This document shows positions 27,455 through 35,988 of a DNA stretch of 35,988 nucleotides, piece after piece. Numbering within the stretch: the stretch's first letter is position 1; each line of letters opens with the position of its first letter. The stretch covers positions 1-35,988 of the forward strand of contig CAICTM010001145.1 in NCBI GenBank assembly GCA_903772945.1. The letters are read 5' to 3'. The position numbers and the translations under genes are program-made. The stretch is from Seminavis robusta (Eukaryota > Bacillariophyta > Bacillariophyceae > Naviculales > Naviculaceae). The notes beneath the pieces are model-generated. The model saw only the letters and a program-made list of their open reading frames with translations, had not been told where the DNA came from and did no database searches.

Positions 27455-29122
27455 TCACAACAAGACCCCAGGGAAACACATCCGGATGGGTTGGCAGTAG
27501 CACAACCCATTTCAGCATTATCATTAGATCTAGCTCAAGCGGAGCCTGTGGATGTGGAAGCATTACAGGAAGAGCAAGAAAAGAGAGAAAACCGTCAAGA
27601 GCAAAGAACAAAACAAAACAAAAAACAAATGTGCACATTGGGAATTGGAGTTCTCATCTTGGTGGCCATTGTCATTGTGGTTATCGTCCTGGTTGGTCCG
27701 GGTAATTCAGCAGCTGCCAACACAGAAGTGGAACGAACCAGCAACAATGCTACTACAGAATCTTCTACTACAACTGCGCCGTCCGTTCCCGAACTACCCA
27801 TGATAGCCTTGCTGCCAAATTCCACACAAGACACTATTCGATCCAGCATAGAAATGAACGACACAACACCACAGCTGCAGGCTTACCAATGGATGCTCCA
27901 TGATCCCATGCTTGCCAATTACTCCGATGCCCGCCGCCTGCAGCGTTTTGCTCTGGCCACATTATATTATGCGACTGGCGGTGATAATTGGAAACTCCAA
28001 GGAGTCCAAGGAGGAGGCAATAGTACAATCGAGCTGTTTCAACCCGGTCGTCCGCCTCGACCTGGCGTTCCTCCTGCAGCTGAAACAACACCTGCTGCCA
28101 ACGGGGGTCCAGGAGCCCCCCCTTCGGGTGGCAGTGGAGGTCCACCACCAGGAGATCAAGGAGGTCCACCACCAGGAGGTCCAGGAGGTCCTCTCCCCAA
28201 TGGGCCTCCAAAGCCCATAATTATTTACTCTGAAAAGTGGTTGTCATATGACACAAATGAATGTGACTGGTTCAATGTGCTCAAGGTCGGCCCAGACAAA
28301 GATGCAATCTGTGATGAGGAAGGAAACCTACTCGGGTTGGACCTGATGCGGAACAACCTTGTGGGGATTCTGCCACAAGAGCTTGGGCTCTTGTCCAAGT
28401 TGCATACTTTGCAGCTTCGGCACAATCAGATGGAGGGAAACTTGCTTCCCATTTTCAACCTCAAGAGTCTTATGAGAGTACATGTCAACGAAAACGAGTT
28501 CACAGGGACTCTTCCCACAGAAATTGCAACCTTATCAAGTACACTTTTGCACTTTTCTATTCTTGAAAACAATATACACGGTACCATTCCTTCAGAGCTT
28601 CTTCAACTGTCAAAGCTGACATTGCTCAAGTTGTCCCGCAACAGGCTTACTGGTACAATTCCCAGTGACATTTGCCAGTTCATGCCCAACCTCGAAGAAT
28701 TCAGATTGGAGCGAAACAACTTCCAGGGCTTGCTTCCGCCATCACTGAGTGTATGTACCAATCTAAAATTTCTTGAAGTGACCGACAATCAGCTCACAGG
28801 TAGCGTACCTGCACGATTGGGTGACCTGACCAACTTGTACAAACTTGTCCTTGCGGAAAACCAGTTTGTTGGGAATATTCCATCTGAGCTTGGGATGCTC
28901 CGCCAAGTTGAATTCCTCTGGTTCTACAACAATCCCCAACTAACTGGGACCATTCCTTTGGAACTAGAGAGTCTGAACACGACTCTGTGGGAACTGAGAC
29001 TCAAAGGTACATCCCTCACGGGGACCATACCAAGTGGGCTTTGTGCGGTCCCAAGACTGGAGTTTGACTGTGCACCAGGGACACGCCTTTGTGGCTGTGA
29101 CTGCCCTTGTCATCCTTTGTAG
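26837..29122 (+). CDS. Type II membrane LRR receptor-like protein with Gly/Pro-rich insert
   Basis: A 761-residue protein. Residues 1-260 are cytosolic, acidic then polar, with two 'KLGG/AVY'-like motifs and an Asn run (197-206, AAC codons). A helix-forming 'EEQEKRENRQEQRTKQNKK' precedes one membrane segment at about 265-287. Ser/Thr-rich stalk residues 290-320 carry N-glycosylation sequons. The LRR cap begins at about 346 ('LQAYQWMLHDP', 'RLQRFALATLYYATGGDNW'). It is interrupted at about 387-462 by a Gly/Pro-rich insert ('GGPPPGDQGGPPPGGPGGP') before resuming as 'SEKWLSYDTNECDWF'. About nine plant-type repeats follow to residue 735, with a Cys-rich end ('CGCDCPCHPL'). No kinase domain. It is the same family as the product of 18109-21603 and the source-like relative of the relic at 21931-22530. 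Role is probably surface recognition or adhesion; ligand unknown. Confidence 0.9.
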
Positions 29123-29189
29123 TGACCACCTTGCAATAATGAATTTACAATAATCCAAGTTATGGCACAGTTTTCGAGATCACTGTCTA

Positions 29190-29965
29190 GTTCGTACCGG
29201 TAGAGCATGCAACATGTCTACGGCGTCGTCAAGTTTCATGTCTCGCCCATTGAATTCTCGCGCAATTACATCTACAGATCCATTCTCATATATAAGGGGG
29301 GTTTGGAGTAGGAGGATTATCTACGGAAGCCAGCTCCATTCTCTGCTTCAGATTTTCCAAGCACAAATACTATTTGAGCTTCAGGGAGGTCCTAATCTCA
29401 TGCTTGAAGTACAGTTGTGACGCGTCCAAGGCCACTTCAAAGCCTTCTGCTTCCAGGCGCTTGCACTCCACGGCAGTACGGATTGCATGCGACATGAGTT
29501 GGAACTACGGTATCATAGAATGACGAGAGATAACCAGAATTTCGAGTTGCCGTTGTAGTGCTCACAGAGGACTGCAACCACTCTCACGACGCTGCCCAGG
29601 AGCGATCGCACGGTGAATCATGACGGGGCGAGCAAGACTTCCGTCGCTGCACTTGTTTTGTAGGTCCAATCTCCTGGCCTGAGAGGGCAGAAAGTCGAGT
29701 TGGATCGACGCGCAACGGTGGAGACGGCCCGTCGCTTCGTTCAACTCGTTACGATGCAGCCATCACACCAAAGTCGGCAATACGACCGAAGGTAACTCCC
29801 AAAGATCAAGCAATGACCAGACAGCTCATGAGTTTCAGGTCGTCCACGTCCAAGCAAAACATGCCGTCACTGTAATGCTGAACATGACCCGCCTTTTGAA
29901 ATAGGTCAAGCTTGAACATGTTGGGTGATACGAGTTCTTGGTAGTTTAGCAAGCACAGGTAAATT
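29190..29965 (-). pseudogene. Degraded threonyl-tRNA synthetase fragment
   Basis: Read on the minus strand with frameshifts, successive pieces match the class II core and anticodon-binding domain of ThrRS in the right order: 'YQELVSPNMFKLDLF' and 'GHVQHYSDGMFCLDVDDLKL' (29830-29960), then in another frame a 'GHCLIFG' piece, 'RIADFGV', 'HRNELNEATG', then 'CASIQLDF' and 'ARPVMIHRAI' (class II motif 3 region), and finally 'VPTHVACNPYCRG' and 'VDVIAREFNGRDMKLDD' near 29225-29255. The part between 'NEATG' and 'CASIQLDF', normally some tens of residues including 'TRVRRFQQDD', is deleted. The N-terminal editing and TGS domains are absent. Several single-base indels and stops make it non-functional. 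Assignment rests on motif recall, not alignment. Confidence 0.75.
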
Positions 29966-30068
29966 TACGCACAGCAGCTACATGTAGCTTCAAACCAAAT
30001 ATCCTAACGGTATATCTTGGCACTATCTCCAAGACAGATAGCCGCAAGTTGCATTCTTGTCATGACCC

Positions 30069-31418
30069 TCATCTTGAATCCCCAAGACCTTGGTGCGTCC
30101 CGCTCACGGCTGCCCGGACAATATCATTCCAAATTTGTGGCTCTTTGTTGGCCAAGACTGTGAATTGAGGTGCTGTCAGAACTGGAACGGCATGATTTTT
30201 TATGTACGCCCGGCATAACTCTTTCATGGCGTCATTATTTTTCCAGGCCTGGAGTACAATCCACTTGAGATTGTGCATGGTCAATGATTGATAGGCTCTA
30301 TGGAAAACCTGTTTGTAGAGATCCATCCATTGGAATTTTTTGGTCAGCTCCAAAAGTTGTGCGACTTGTTCTGCAGGTATGGCTCCCCCAGTTCTAGTAA
30401 TAGTGTTGCCCACAGATCGTTGGTGATAAACGTGAACCAGTACTTGCTGGACCACGGCCGCAGGATAGGCAAAGTTCAGGGTCCTGCAGTCAGGGTTGAC
30501 TTGAAAGATTGTTTCCATAACTGGGGATGACTTGGCCAGAATCGTTTTGTGGGCTGGAATGGAAACAGATACATGATTTAATTCATCATCATGACGGCAA
30601 ACAATCTCCACGTCGCATTCCTTATTGCGGGAGAAGAGTAAATGGTCAAACTGTTGTTCTCGTGCTTGCTGGTTGGCAGCAGCGTGCCATGATAAGCGCC
30701 TCCTTTTCAGGGCATGTTCCTGATCCACTCTGTTGCTGCTACATGTACTTGGTCGCTTGGCACTGGAACTATGCTTGTTGTAGACGTCATGGTGGTGTGA
30801 TGTCAGCACCTCCTGCTTCCCTGGAGCCACAGAGGTGGCATTCGGAGCACCTGGGTGTGTATTGCTGAATCTTCCCAACGCTTGCTCCCGGAGTGAACCG
30901 TTGTCGTCGTCATCGTCGTCATCGTCAACAAGCAACGGCTGATCCTTATTTCCACCAGCAGAGTGTTGTCTGCTGTACGAGTGCCACCGTGATGGCTCCC
31001 AGCGGCTTTCAGTACCAGCAGTTTCTTCTTCTTCTGCTTCCAGACCTGGGCTGGGAATGCTGCTGTTGCTGCTGCTATCCCGTCTAAACTCCCTCTTGGA
31101 CAGGTCACGAAAGGCTTGTCCTGCTTTAGCGAGCAAAACGAGGGATTCTGTTTCATCCACTACCTGCCATGCTCTTTCTTGTCCATTTCCTGTTTGCTGG
31201 AGGAAGCGACCGGGAGGATTTTGCAGATGGACCAGATCAATCACTTCCTGACACACGTGCTTCTTGTCCATTTTCGCCACACCGTGATACATGGCAGCTC
31301 GTTCGCGAACCCACTGCAAAAACCGCTGGTTGCCTGGATGATTGTTGGTGACTCCTCCACGGCCAAACAAAACGTCGTGGGGATGTGGCGTGTACACCGC
31401 CATGGGCGTTTTCACCAT
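30069..31418 (-). CDS. DUF6824-BTB/POZ fusion protein
   Basis: A 449-residue protein. Residues 13-107 form a DUF6824-type domain: 'HDVLFGRGGVTNNHPGNQRF', a basic 'KMDKKHVCQEVIDLV' helix, 'PPGRFLQQ' and a Trp/Val strand, as in the many stramenopile proteins with this domain, which are suspected to be nuclear. A disordered linker (110-260) holds an Asp run (165-172) and a basic patch 'LKRRRLSWH' at about 237. Residues about 267-375 read as a BTB/POZ fold ('CDVEIVC', 'VSIPAHKTILAKSSPVMETI', 'VVQQVLVHVYHQ', 'QVAQLLELTKKFQWMDLYKQ'). A BACK-like helical tail follows to about 436. BTB domains mediate dimerisation or Cullin-3 binding. The combination suggests a dimeric or ubiquitin-linked nuclear regulator, which is inference. 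A broken copy lies just upstream (32385-33632). Confidence 0.87.
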   Translation of the reverse strand: MVKTPMAVYTPHPHDVLFGRGGVTNNHPGNQRFLQWVRERAAMYHGVAKMDKKHVCQEVIDLVHLQNPPGRFLQQTGNGQERAWQVVDETESLVLLAKAGQAFRDLSKREFRRDSSSNSSIPSPGLEAEEEETAGTESRWEPSRWHSYSRQHSAGGNKDQPLLVDDDDDDDDNGSLREQALGRFSNTHPGAPNATSVAPGKQEVLTSHHHDVYNKHSSSAKRPSTCSSNRVDQEHALKRRRLSWHAAANQQAREQQFDHLLFSRNKECDVEIVCRHDDELNHVSVSIPAHKTILAKSSPVMETIFQVNPDCRTLNFAYPAAVVQQVLVHVYHQRSVGNTITRTGGAIPAEQVAQLLELTKKFQWMDLYKQVFHRAYQSLTMHNLKWIVLQAWKNNDAMKELCRAYIKNHAVPVLTAPQFTVLANKEPQIWNDIVRAAVSGTHQGLGDSR

Positions 31419-31760
31419 TGTTGTTTGTTGTGGTTTACAACTCGTTTGCTTCTATTACTTTGATCTTGTGTTAGTGCAATTATTATTTATCAATATCAAT
31501 GGGATATGGCTGTTTCCTCTTCTGCTTTCTCCCCCTGTTGTTTCTTTGCTACCGTTCGTTTCAACTGCAACTTTCAGAAGCTTCGAGTATCAGATTTGGG
31601 CATGGGAACTCTCTTTGACATTTTCAATCCCGCAGGGCAAATCGAAGAGGTTCCACGCTCTTCGAAACATTTCCTCGCTCATGTGTCCCACGCTCAAGCA
31701 CTGCATCAGATCATGACACCTGTAGAGTACGAAGTACCGTACACAGGGAGAATGGCGAGT
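31419..31760 (-). promoter_or_regulatory. 5' flank of the DUF6824-BTB gene, duplicated at 33633-33950
   Basis: Sequence upstream of the start codon matches the corresponding flank of the paralogous pseudogene. Shared blocks include 'AACTCGTTTGCTTCT' and 'CGCAGGGCAA', followed by 'CGAAGAGGTTCCACGCTCT'. Conservation shows that the duplicated unit included the promoter. No TATA or initiator element can be named with confidence. Confidence 0.6.
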
Positions 31761-32127
31761 GGACGGACGATCGCAACCATGACCTTGACATCAATCTTGG
31801 GGCCATGAAAGGCGCCGTCTCCGGGATTCTAATACCAGTTTCCTCTCCTGCAAAGGCGTCCAGGGCTTTTGACAAGAATGCGGATTCCGCTCTTTCGCAC
31901 AACGCGCCATCTCCAACCTCCTTGCTTGGCTTGGGTAGACAAGGCAACCCGTACCTTATTCCGTACATGTAGACGTCTCGCATAAACTCGAGGAGTCCCG
32001 AAACTACGTCTTCAATTTTATCCACAGGACAAAAGCGTCGTCCTGCTGGCTGGGACCTACCGTCTACTGGTACGTGCGAGAAGACCCCAGCTTCGTCGAT
32101 CACCATGCCTCTGCAGCGCGAATGCAC
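31711..32127 (-). CDS. Hypothetical protein, possibly a gene remnant
   Basis: A 138-codon open frame with a protein-like middle ('KIEDVVSGLLEFMRDVYMYG', 'ESAFLSKALDAFAG') but no family I recognise. Its 3' end runs into the duplicated flank of the DUF6824-BTB gene, so the C-terminal residues are unlikely to be original. It may be a fragment trapped between the two copies of the duplication, or chance. Confidence 0.25.
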   Translation of the reverse strand: MHSRCRGMVIDEAGVFSHVPVDGRSQPAGRRFCPVDKIEDVVSGLLEFMRDVYMYGIRYGLPCLPKPSKEVGDGALCERAESAFLSKALDAFAGEETGIRIPETAPFMAPRLMSRSWLRSSVHSPFSLCTVLRTLQVS

Positions 32128-32384
32128 AGTTCAGGTTGGACGCTCAAGCGTAGAACGTGCCCAGAGGAAACTCGCCACTTCGCAGGTCGAAACCTCGCCA
32201 CAGCCCGAAAGCTCAAAAAAGTGCAGCACAGCAGCTTCCAAGAACATCCGACAGGTAAGGCTCTAGCAAGCACGGGTGCAGCTACAGCTGGCTACATGTA
32301 GCAATGAAGAACGTGTCAATACTTTTACCTAGAAAGATAGATGCAGTGGTTGCAACACTCAAGGCAACTTTTGCAGTCCTGTCA

Positions 32385-33632
32385 GTTATTGAATCCCCAA
32401 CAGTTTGGCTTGAGTTCCCCCACGGCTGCCCAGACAATCTCTTTCCAAACTTGTGGCTCTTTGCTGGCCAAGACTGTGAATTCAGTTCACAGTTATTCTT
32501 GATGCAAACCTGGCATATGTCTTTCATGGTGTCATTAAATGGAAACAACTACATGATTTGATTCATCATCATGGCAAACAATCTCCACGTCACTTTCCTT
32601 ATTGTGGGAGAAGAGTAAATTATGGTCAAGCTGTTGTGCTGCTTGCTGGTTGGTGGCGGCATGCCATGATAAGTCTCTCCTTTTCAGGGCATGTTCCTGA
32701 TCCACTCTGTTGCTGCTCCATGGTCGCTTGGCACTGGAACTACGCTTATTGTAGACATGACGATGGTATGGTGTCACCCTCGCCGGACTCTCTGGAGCCA
32801 CAGATATTGGATTCGGAGCACCAGGGTGTCTATGGTTGAATCTTCCTAACGCTTGCTGTCCGAGCCAACCAACTGATGGTTGTCTACTTTCCTTTTTGTG
32901 GGAGACGAGTAAATATTGGTCAAACTGTTGTGCTGCTGCTTCTTGCCGGTTGGGAGCAGCATGCCATGATAAGCACCTCCTTCTTGGGGCATGTTCCTGA
33001 TCCACTCTATTGCTGCTCCTTGGTCACTTGGAACTGGAACTATGCTTGTTGTAGACGTGGCGATGATATGGTCTCAGCCCCACCGGATGCTCTGGAGCCA
33101 CAGAGAGTGCATAGGGAGCACCAGGGTGTCTATTGTTAAATCTTTTCAACACTGGCTGTCGGAGCCCACCAGCAGATTGGTGTCTACTATACGAGTGCCA
33201 AGATGGCTGTATGGGGCGTCCAATACCAGCACATTCTTCTGCTTGCAGACCTGGGCTGGAAATTCTACGGCTGTTGCTGTTCTGTCGAAGATCCCTCTTG
33301 AGGTCGCGAAAGGCTTGTCCGACTTTGGAGAGCAACAAGAGAGATTCTGTTTCGTCCACTACGTTCCATTTTCTTTCTTGTCCGTTTCCTGTTTGCTGGA
33401 GGAAGCGACCTGGAGGATCTTGAAGGTGGACCAGATCAATCACTTTCTGGCACACATTATTCTTGTCCCTTCTTGCCACACCGTGATACTTGACAGATAG
33501 TTCCCAAATCCACTGCAAAAACCGTTGGTTGCCTGGATGTGAGTTGGTGCCTGCTCCACGGCCAAACAAGACGTCATGGGAATGTGGCGTACGTATCGCT
33601 ATGGGCGTTTTCGGCATTCTTGTTGTTTGCAA
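32385..33632 (-). pseudogene. Broken tandem paralogue of the DUF6824-BTB gene
   Basis: The DUF6824 half is intact for about 110 codons from the ATG ending at 33632 ('HDVLFGRGAGTNSHPGNQRF', 'PPGRFLQQ'). A TGA at 33024-33026 then ends the frame after 202 codons, where the intact gene has CGA (Arg). The same frame continues open to 32535. Within it the linker segment is duplicated (32590-32886 and 32890-33170). At about 32543 most of the BTB domain, roughly 315 bp, is deleted, so that 'NHVVVSI' is followed by a stop, while in a shifted frame 'NDTMKDICQVCIKN' corresponds to 'NDAMKELCRAYIKN' of the intact protein. The 202-residue DUF6824-only product could still be made and keep a function, as most DUF6824 proteins lack a BTB domain. 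Confidence 0.85.
32590..33170 (-). repeat. Internal tandem duplication of about 300 bp in the pseudogene
   Basis: Two copies carry the same blocks: 'GCATGCCATGATAAG', 'GGGCATGTTCCTGATCCACT', 'GTTGCTGCTCC', 'CTCTGGAGCCACAGA' and 'GGAGCACCAGGGTGTCTAT'. The intact gene has this segment once (about 30640-30870). The copies have since diverged from each other, so the duplication is not very recent. Confidence 0.88.
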
Positions 33633-33950
33633 CTCGTTTGCTTCTCTTGCTACTTTGGCTCTTGCCTTGGTGGATTATAGTTGTCGCCTGGATAGGCTGT
33701 TTGCTCGTCTGCTTTATCTCCCTTTTCTGATTTGCTTGTCGCCTGATACGTTGGGCACTCCCCCCTTCAAAGTTTTGGGCACTGTCAATCGCGCAGGGCA
33801 AGGTCGAAGAGGTTCCACGCTCTCCGAAAAATTCCTCGGTCGTACCGGTACAGCTCGAGCCGGCAGCAACATCGCGAGAACATGACGCTCGAACCCACAT
33901 CCGCTACCGTTCGCTGTACCGGTACGGGGAGCATGGCGAGTGCTGTTGGT

Positions 33951-35238
33951 CTTGGAGATGGTCTGGCTGCGGGCCTTTGTGTACGACCAGGACAGGCAGA
34001 CGCTTCTGATCTTTGACTTTGCATGGAACTTGGCCACTAACGGCAAGTGGAATGCTATCCCTAACCCCTAAGCCAAAGTTGGCTCGTTGGCGCTTCTTTG
34101 GTTTTTGCCTCTTTTGCCTCTTTCGAAATGAGCGCTCAAGGGTGGTCTTCTACCGTACAGTGCCGAAGTGGATCCGTCCGCACCTCCTGCCTCTTGATCC
34201 ATTCATCTGACTCTAGCTTGTTGCTCCCCAAGTCCAACACCTTCGGCTTTCAGCCAATGATGCAGTGTAGCTACCAGACAGCCAGACATAATGGAACCTC
34301 TACCAGTATGGCTGCTGTTGAACAAGCTTTTGGTAAGCTAGCCAACTATACTGTAACATGAACGATGCACCCCGAGTCAGTCAAACGAGGCTTTGCCATT
34401 GCCTATCATATCAGACCAAGGTCATCTCCGAGGTCCTTGCTACCAACCCGGACAAGAATGCCTCGGAATTCATACCAGCCCTACCGTGGATTCGCATGCT
34501 TCCAGCCAACACCAGGATGACCTGCAATGGTCGAGGACTCGCTCGTGAGGGCAAAGCGTTCATCAAGAAGGGCAAGAAGGGTGACATGGAGCGAAACTAC
34601 TGGCTGGTTGGACTCCGTCCTCTTTAGTGCCGCCGACTCGTACCGAGAAGCTTGAATGCACGGCGGAAGCACTCGCCCGCAGAGACTGTCTAGTATCCAC
34701 TGGAGACTCTAGTAGTACGTACGCATAATGACGAGGAGTCTACGGGGTGTGCCATTGCAGAGGCAGGTCTACGACGGTGCACCATAAGATTCATTCTGGA
34801 GGTGCATTTTTGTCTTAAGTAGCAGCAACATCTTTGGATTGGCATTACTCTGCCCAGCGCTCCACCATACTAATAGTTGCTTGCTTCGGCAGCTGCCGTA
34901 TTCATGATTTGGAGCAGAACATTGGTCCTGAAAGTCAACACCACTTGCATGTAGGTTTGCAAAAGGGGTCCAGTCACTGTTGGGAAAATGCTGGGTGACG
35001 ATTGACTAGCTAGCTAGCTAGATAGACAGCAGACTCCAATCGGACCTGTGAGTGGATACAGAATGTTGTTATTGTTTATCGTGCTAATAGTTAAAAGAAT
35101 GCAGCACACATAGAATACTCTGATGAGGCTTGGGTGGTGTGTGTGTGCTTGATTGCTTGATCCGGCAGCAGCATGTTGGCATGCTGGTTGGTACATCGCA
35201 ATGTAATGGTTGAGATTGTCGTTTGCTTGTCTGGTGGA
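33951..35238. other. Gene-poor region with possible coding remnants
   Basis: No gene is firmly supported. A short plus-strand frame (about 33962-34072) reads 'VWLRAFVYDQDRQTLLIFDF' and then 'AWNLATNGKWNAIP', which looks like coding sequence of unknown origin. A second, 89 codons at 34358-34627, reads protein-like in its second half ('LAREGKAFIKKGKKGDMERN'). Neither matches a family I know. A CTAG tract lies at 35005-35023. The remainder shows nothing notable. Confidence 0.4.
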
Positions 35239-35988
35239 TTACTTTCCCTTGGCTTCCATTTCATCACTCTTGGGAGTCCATACCGCACCGGTGTCGTTAT
35301 CCAACAAGGTTTCGGTCTTCTTGGCATTGGATGATGATCCAACGGGCAAAATGTATGTGATGAATGTGAGCATTTGACGAAGGAGATAGAGAAGAAGGAG
35401 ACGGGATCCCTCCAGATAATCATTGATCCACCAGGCCGACAAGAATCCGGTGCTAATGTTGTTGCATCGTTCGGCAACATAGTTGACACTCATGGTGGCA
35501 TCCATGGAATAGACGGCATGCCACCATCCATTGGGTACATAGAGGATATCCCCTGGTTGGAGAATGAGATTAAACTCGGTGGCCTTGGCAAAGAGGGGGT
35601 ATTCGGTAAGATCCACAGTGGAAAAGACATCCAGAGGCGAATACATGCCTCCATCAATGGCTCCCTTGGTTTCCATGTAAAGAAACTCCTTGTCCGCCGG
35701 TGGGTAGAACTTCCAGTGCTTGCGTCCGTGAATCTGCAGCATGCAACTGTAAATCACCATATCGGCGTGCAGGCCAATCGAACTGTCGGCATTGCCAATC
35801 CAAAAGTAGTGCGCGCGAGGAATATCGGTAGGACCCATGTAGACGTCTTCAAACTGGAAATCCTCCTTGAGCTCGGGATGAGCTTCAAAGACTTCATGAC
35901 ATTCTTTGATACTCCAGAGGGCACCGCCCTTTTGAAACTTTTCCGCAAAGAACTTTTCAATGGTCATTTTGGTGCGATTAAAGACGGC
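35239..35988 (-). CDS. JmjC/Cupin_8-type Fe(II)/2-oxoglutarate oxygenase, C-terminal part
   Basis: The frame is open to the right edge of the window ('AVFNRTK' precedes the Met at 35967), so the gene very probably starts outside. Counting from that Met, a double-stranded beta-helix core is visible: 'HYFWIGNADSSIGLHADM' with the His67-x-Asp69 iron ligands, 'MLQIHGRKHWKFYPP' (the Lys/Trp segment common in Cupin_8 and JmjC members), 'LQPGDILYVPNGWWHAVYSM' with the distal His150, then 'MSVNYV'. These are the marks of small JmjC-type protein hydroxylases such as FIH/JMJD5/JMJD6 relatives; substrate is unknown. After the core, residues about 188-208 ('SRLLLLYLLRQMLTFITYIL') are hydrophobic and could anchor the protein in a membrane, unusual for this family. 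The short polar tail ends in Lys. Confidence 0.85.
   Translation of the reverse strand, partial: AVFNRTKMTIEKFFAEKFQKGGALWSIKECHEVFEAHPELKEDFQFEDVYMGPTDIPRAHYFWIGNADSSIGLHADMVIYSCMLQIHGRKHWKFYPPADKEFLYMETKGAIDGGMYSPLDVFSTVDLTEYPLFAKATEFNLILQPGDILYVPNGWWHAVYSMDATMSVNYVAERCNNISTGFLSAWWINDYLEGSRLLLLYLLRQMLTFITYILPVGSSSNAKKTETLLDNDTGAVWTPKSDEMEAKGK

Overview
The window is nuclear DNA from a microbial eukaryote, most likely a pennate diatom. The evidence is long genes without visible introns, several families typical of diatoms (receptor-like LRR proteins with a membrane anchor, RNI-like LRR proteins, a 'DVLFGRG..NNHPGN' DUF6824 domain), Asn/Gln/Thr-rich low-complexity runs, and wide intergenic spaces full of self-complementary CTAG tracts and TACCGGTA palindromes. 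Overall style resembles Seminavis-like benthic diatoms; that species-level impression is inference only. I see no operons, no CRISPR array, no rRNA, no convincing tRNA and no intact transposon.

Layout. 1-1078: no gene recognised, CTAG microsatellites. 1079-2497 (+): RNI-like leucine-rich repeat protein. 3142-14121 (-): one giant coiled-coil locus of about 3,660 codons. Its N-terminal part (9988-14121) and its C-terminal part with an ARM-like end (3142-9165) lie in the same frame but are separated by about 0.8 kb of the same repeat carrying many small deletions. 15587-17368 (+): orphan 593-aa protein with a basic tail, flanked by two diverged copies of a 3'-flank repeat. 18109-21603 (-): type II membrane LRR protein with two ectodomains in tandem. 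21931-22530 (+): wreck of another LRR gene, related to the intact one at 26837-29122. 22889-24055 (+): DUF4743-Nudix hydrolase. 24056-26836: gene-poor, with several families of tandem repeats. 26837-29122 (+): second membrane LRR protein with a Gly/Pro-rich insert. 29190-29965 (-): degraded threonyl-tRNA synthetase pseudogene. 30069-31418 (-): DUF6824-BTB fusion protein. 32385-33632 (-): its tandemly duplicated, broken paralogue. 33951-35238: no firm gene. 35239-35988 (-): C-terminal part of a JmjC/Cupin_8-type oxygenase that runs off the right edge.

How it fits together. The genes do not form a pathway. The theme is local duplication and decay: LRR ectodomains, a coiled-coil repeat array, a DUF6824-BTB tandem pair and a housekeeping-synthetase relic all record duplication followed by loss. 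The best candidates for something undescribed are the DUF6824-BTB fusion (a possible lineage-specific DNA-binding plus BTB adaptor), the giant heptad-exact coiled-coil/ARM protein, the double-ectodomain LRR receptor and the orphan 593-aa protein.
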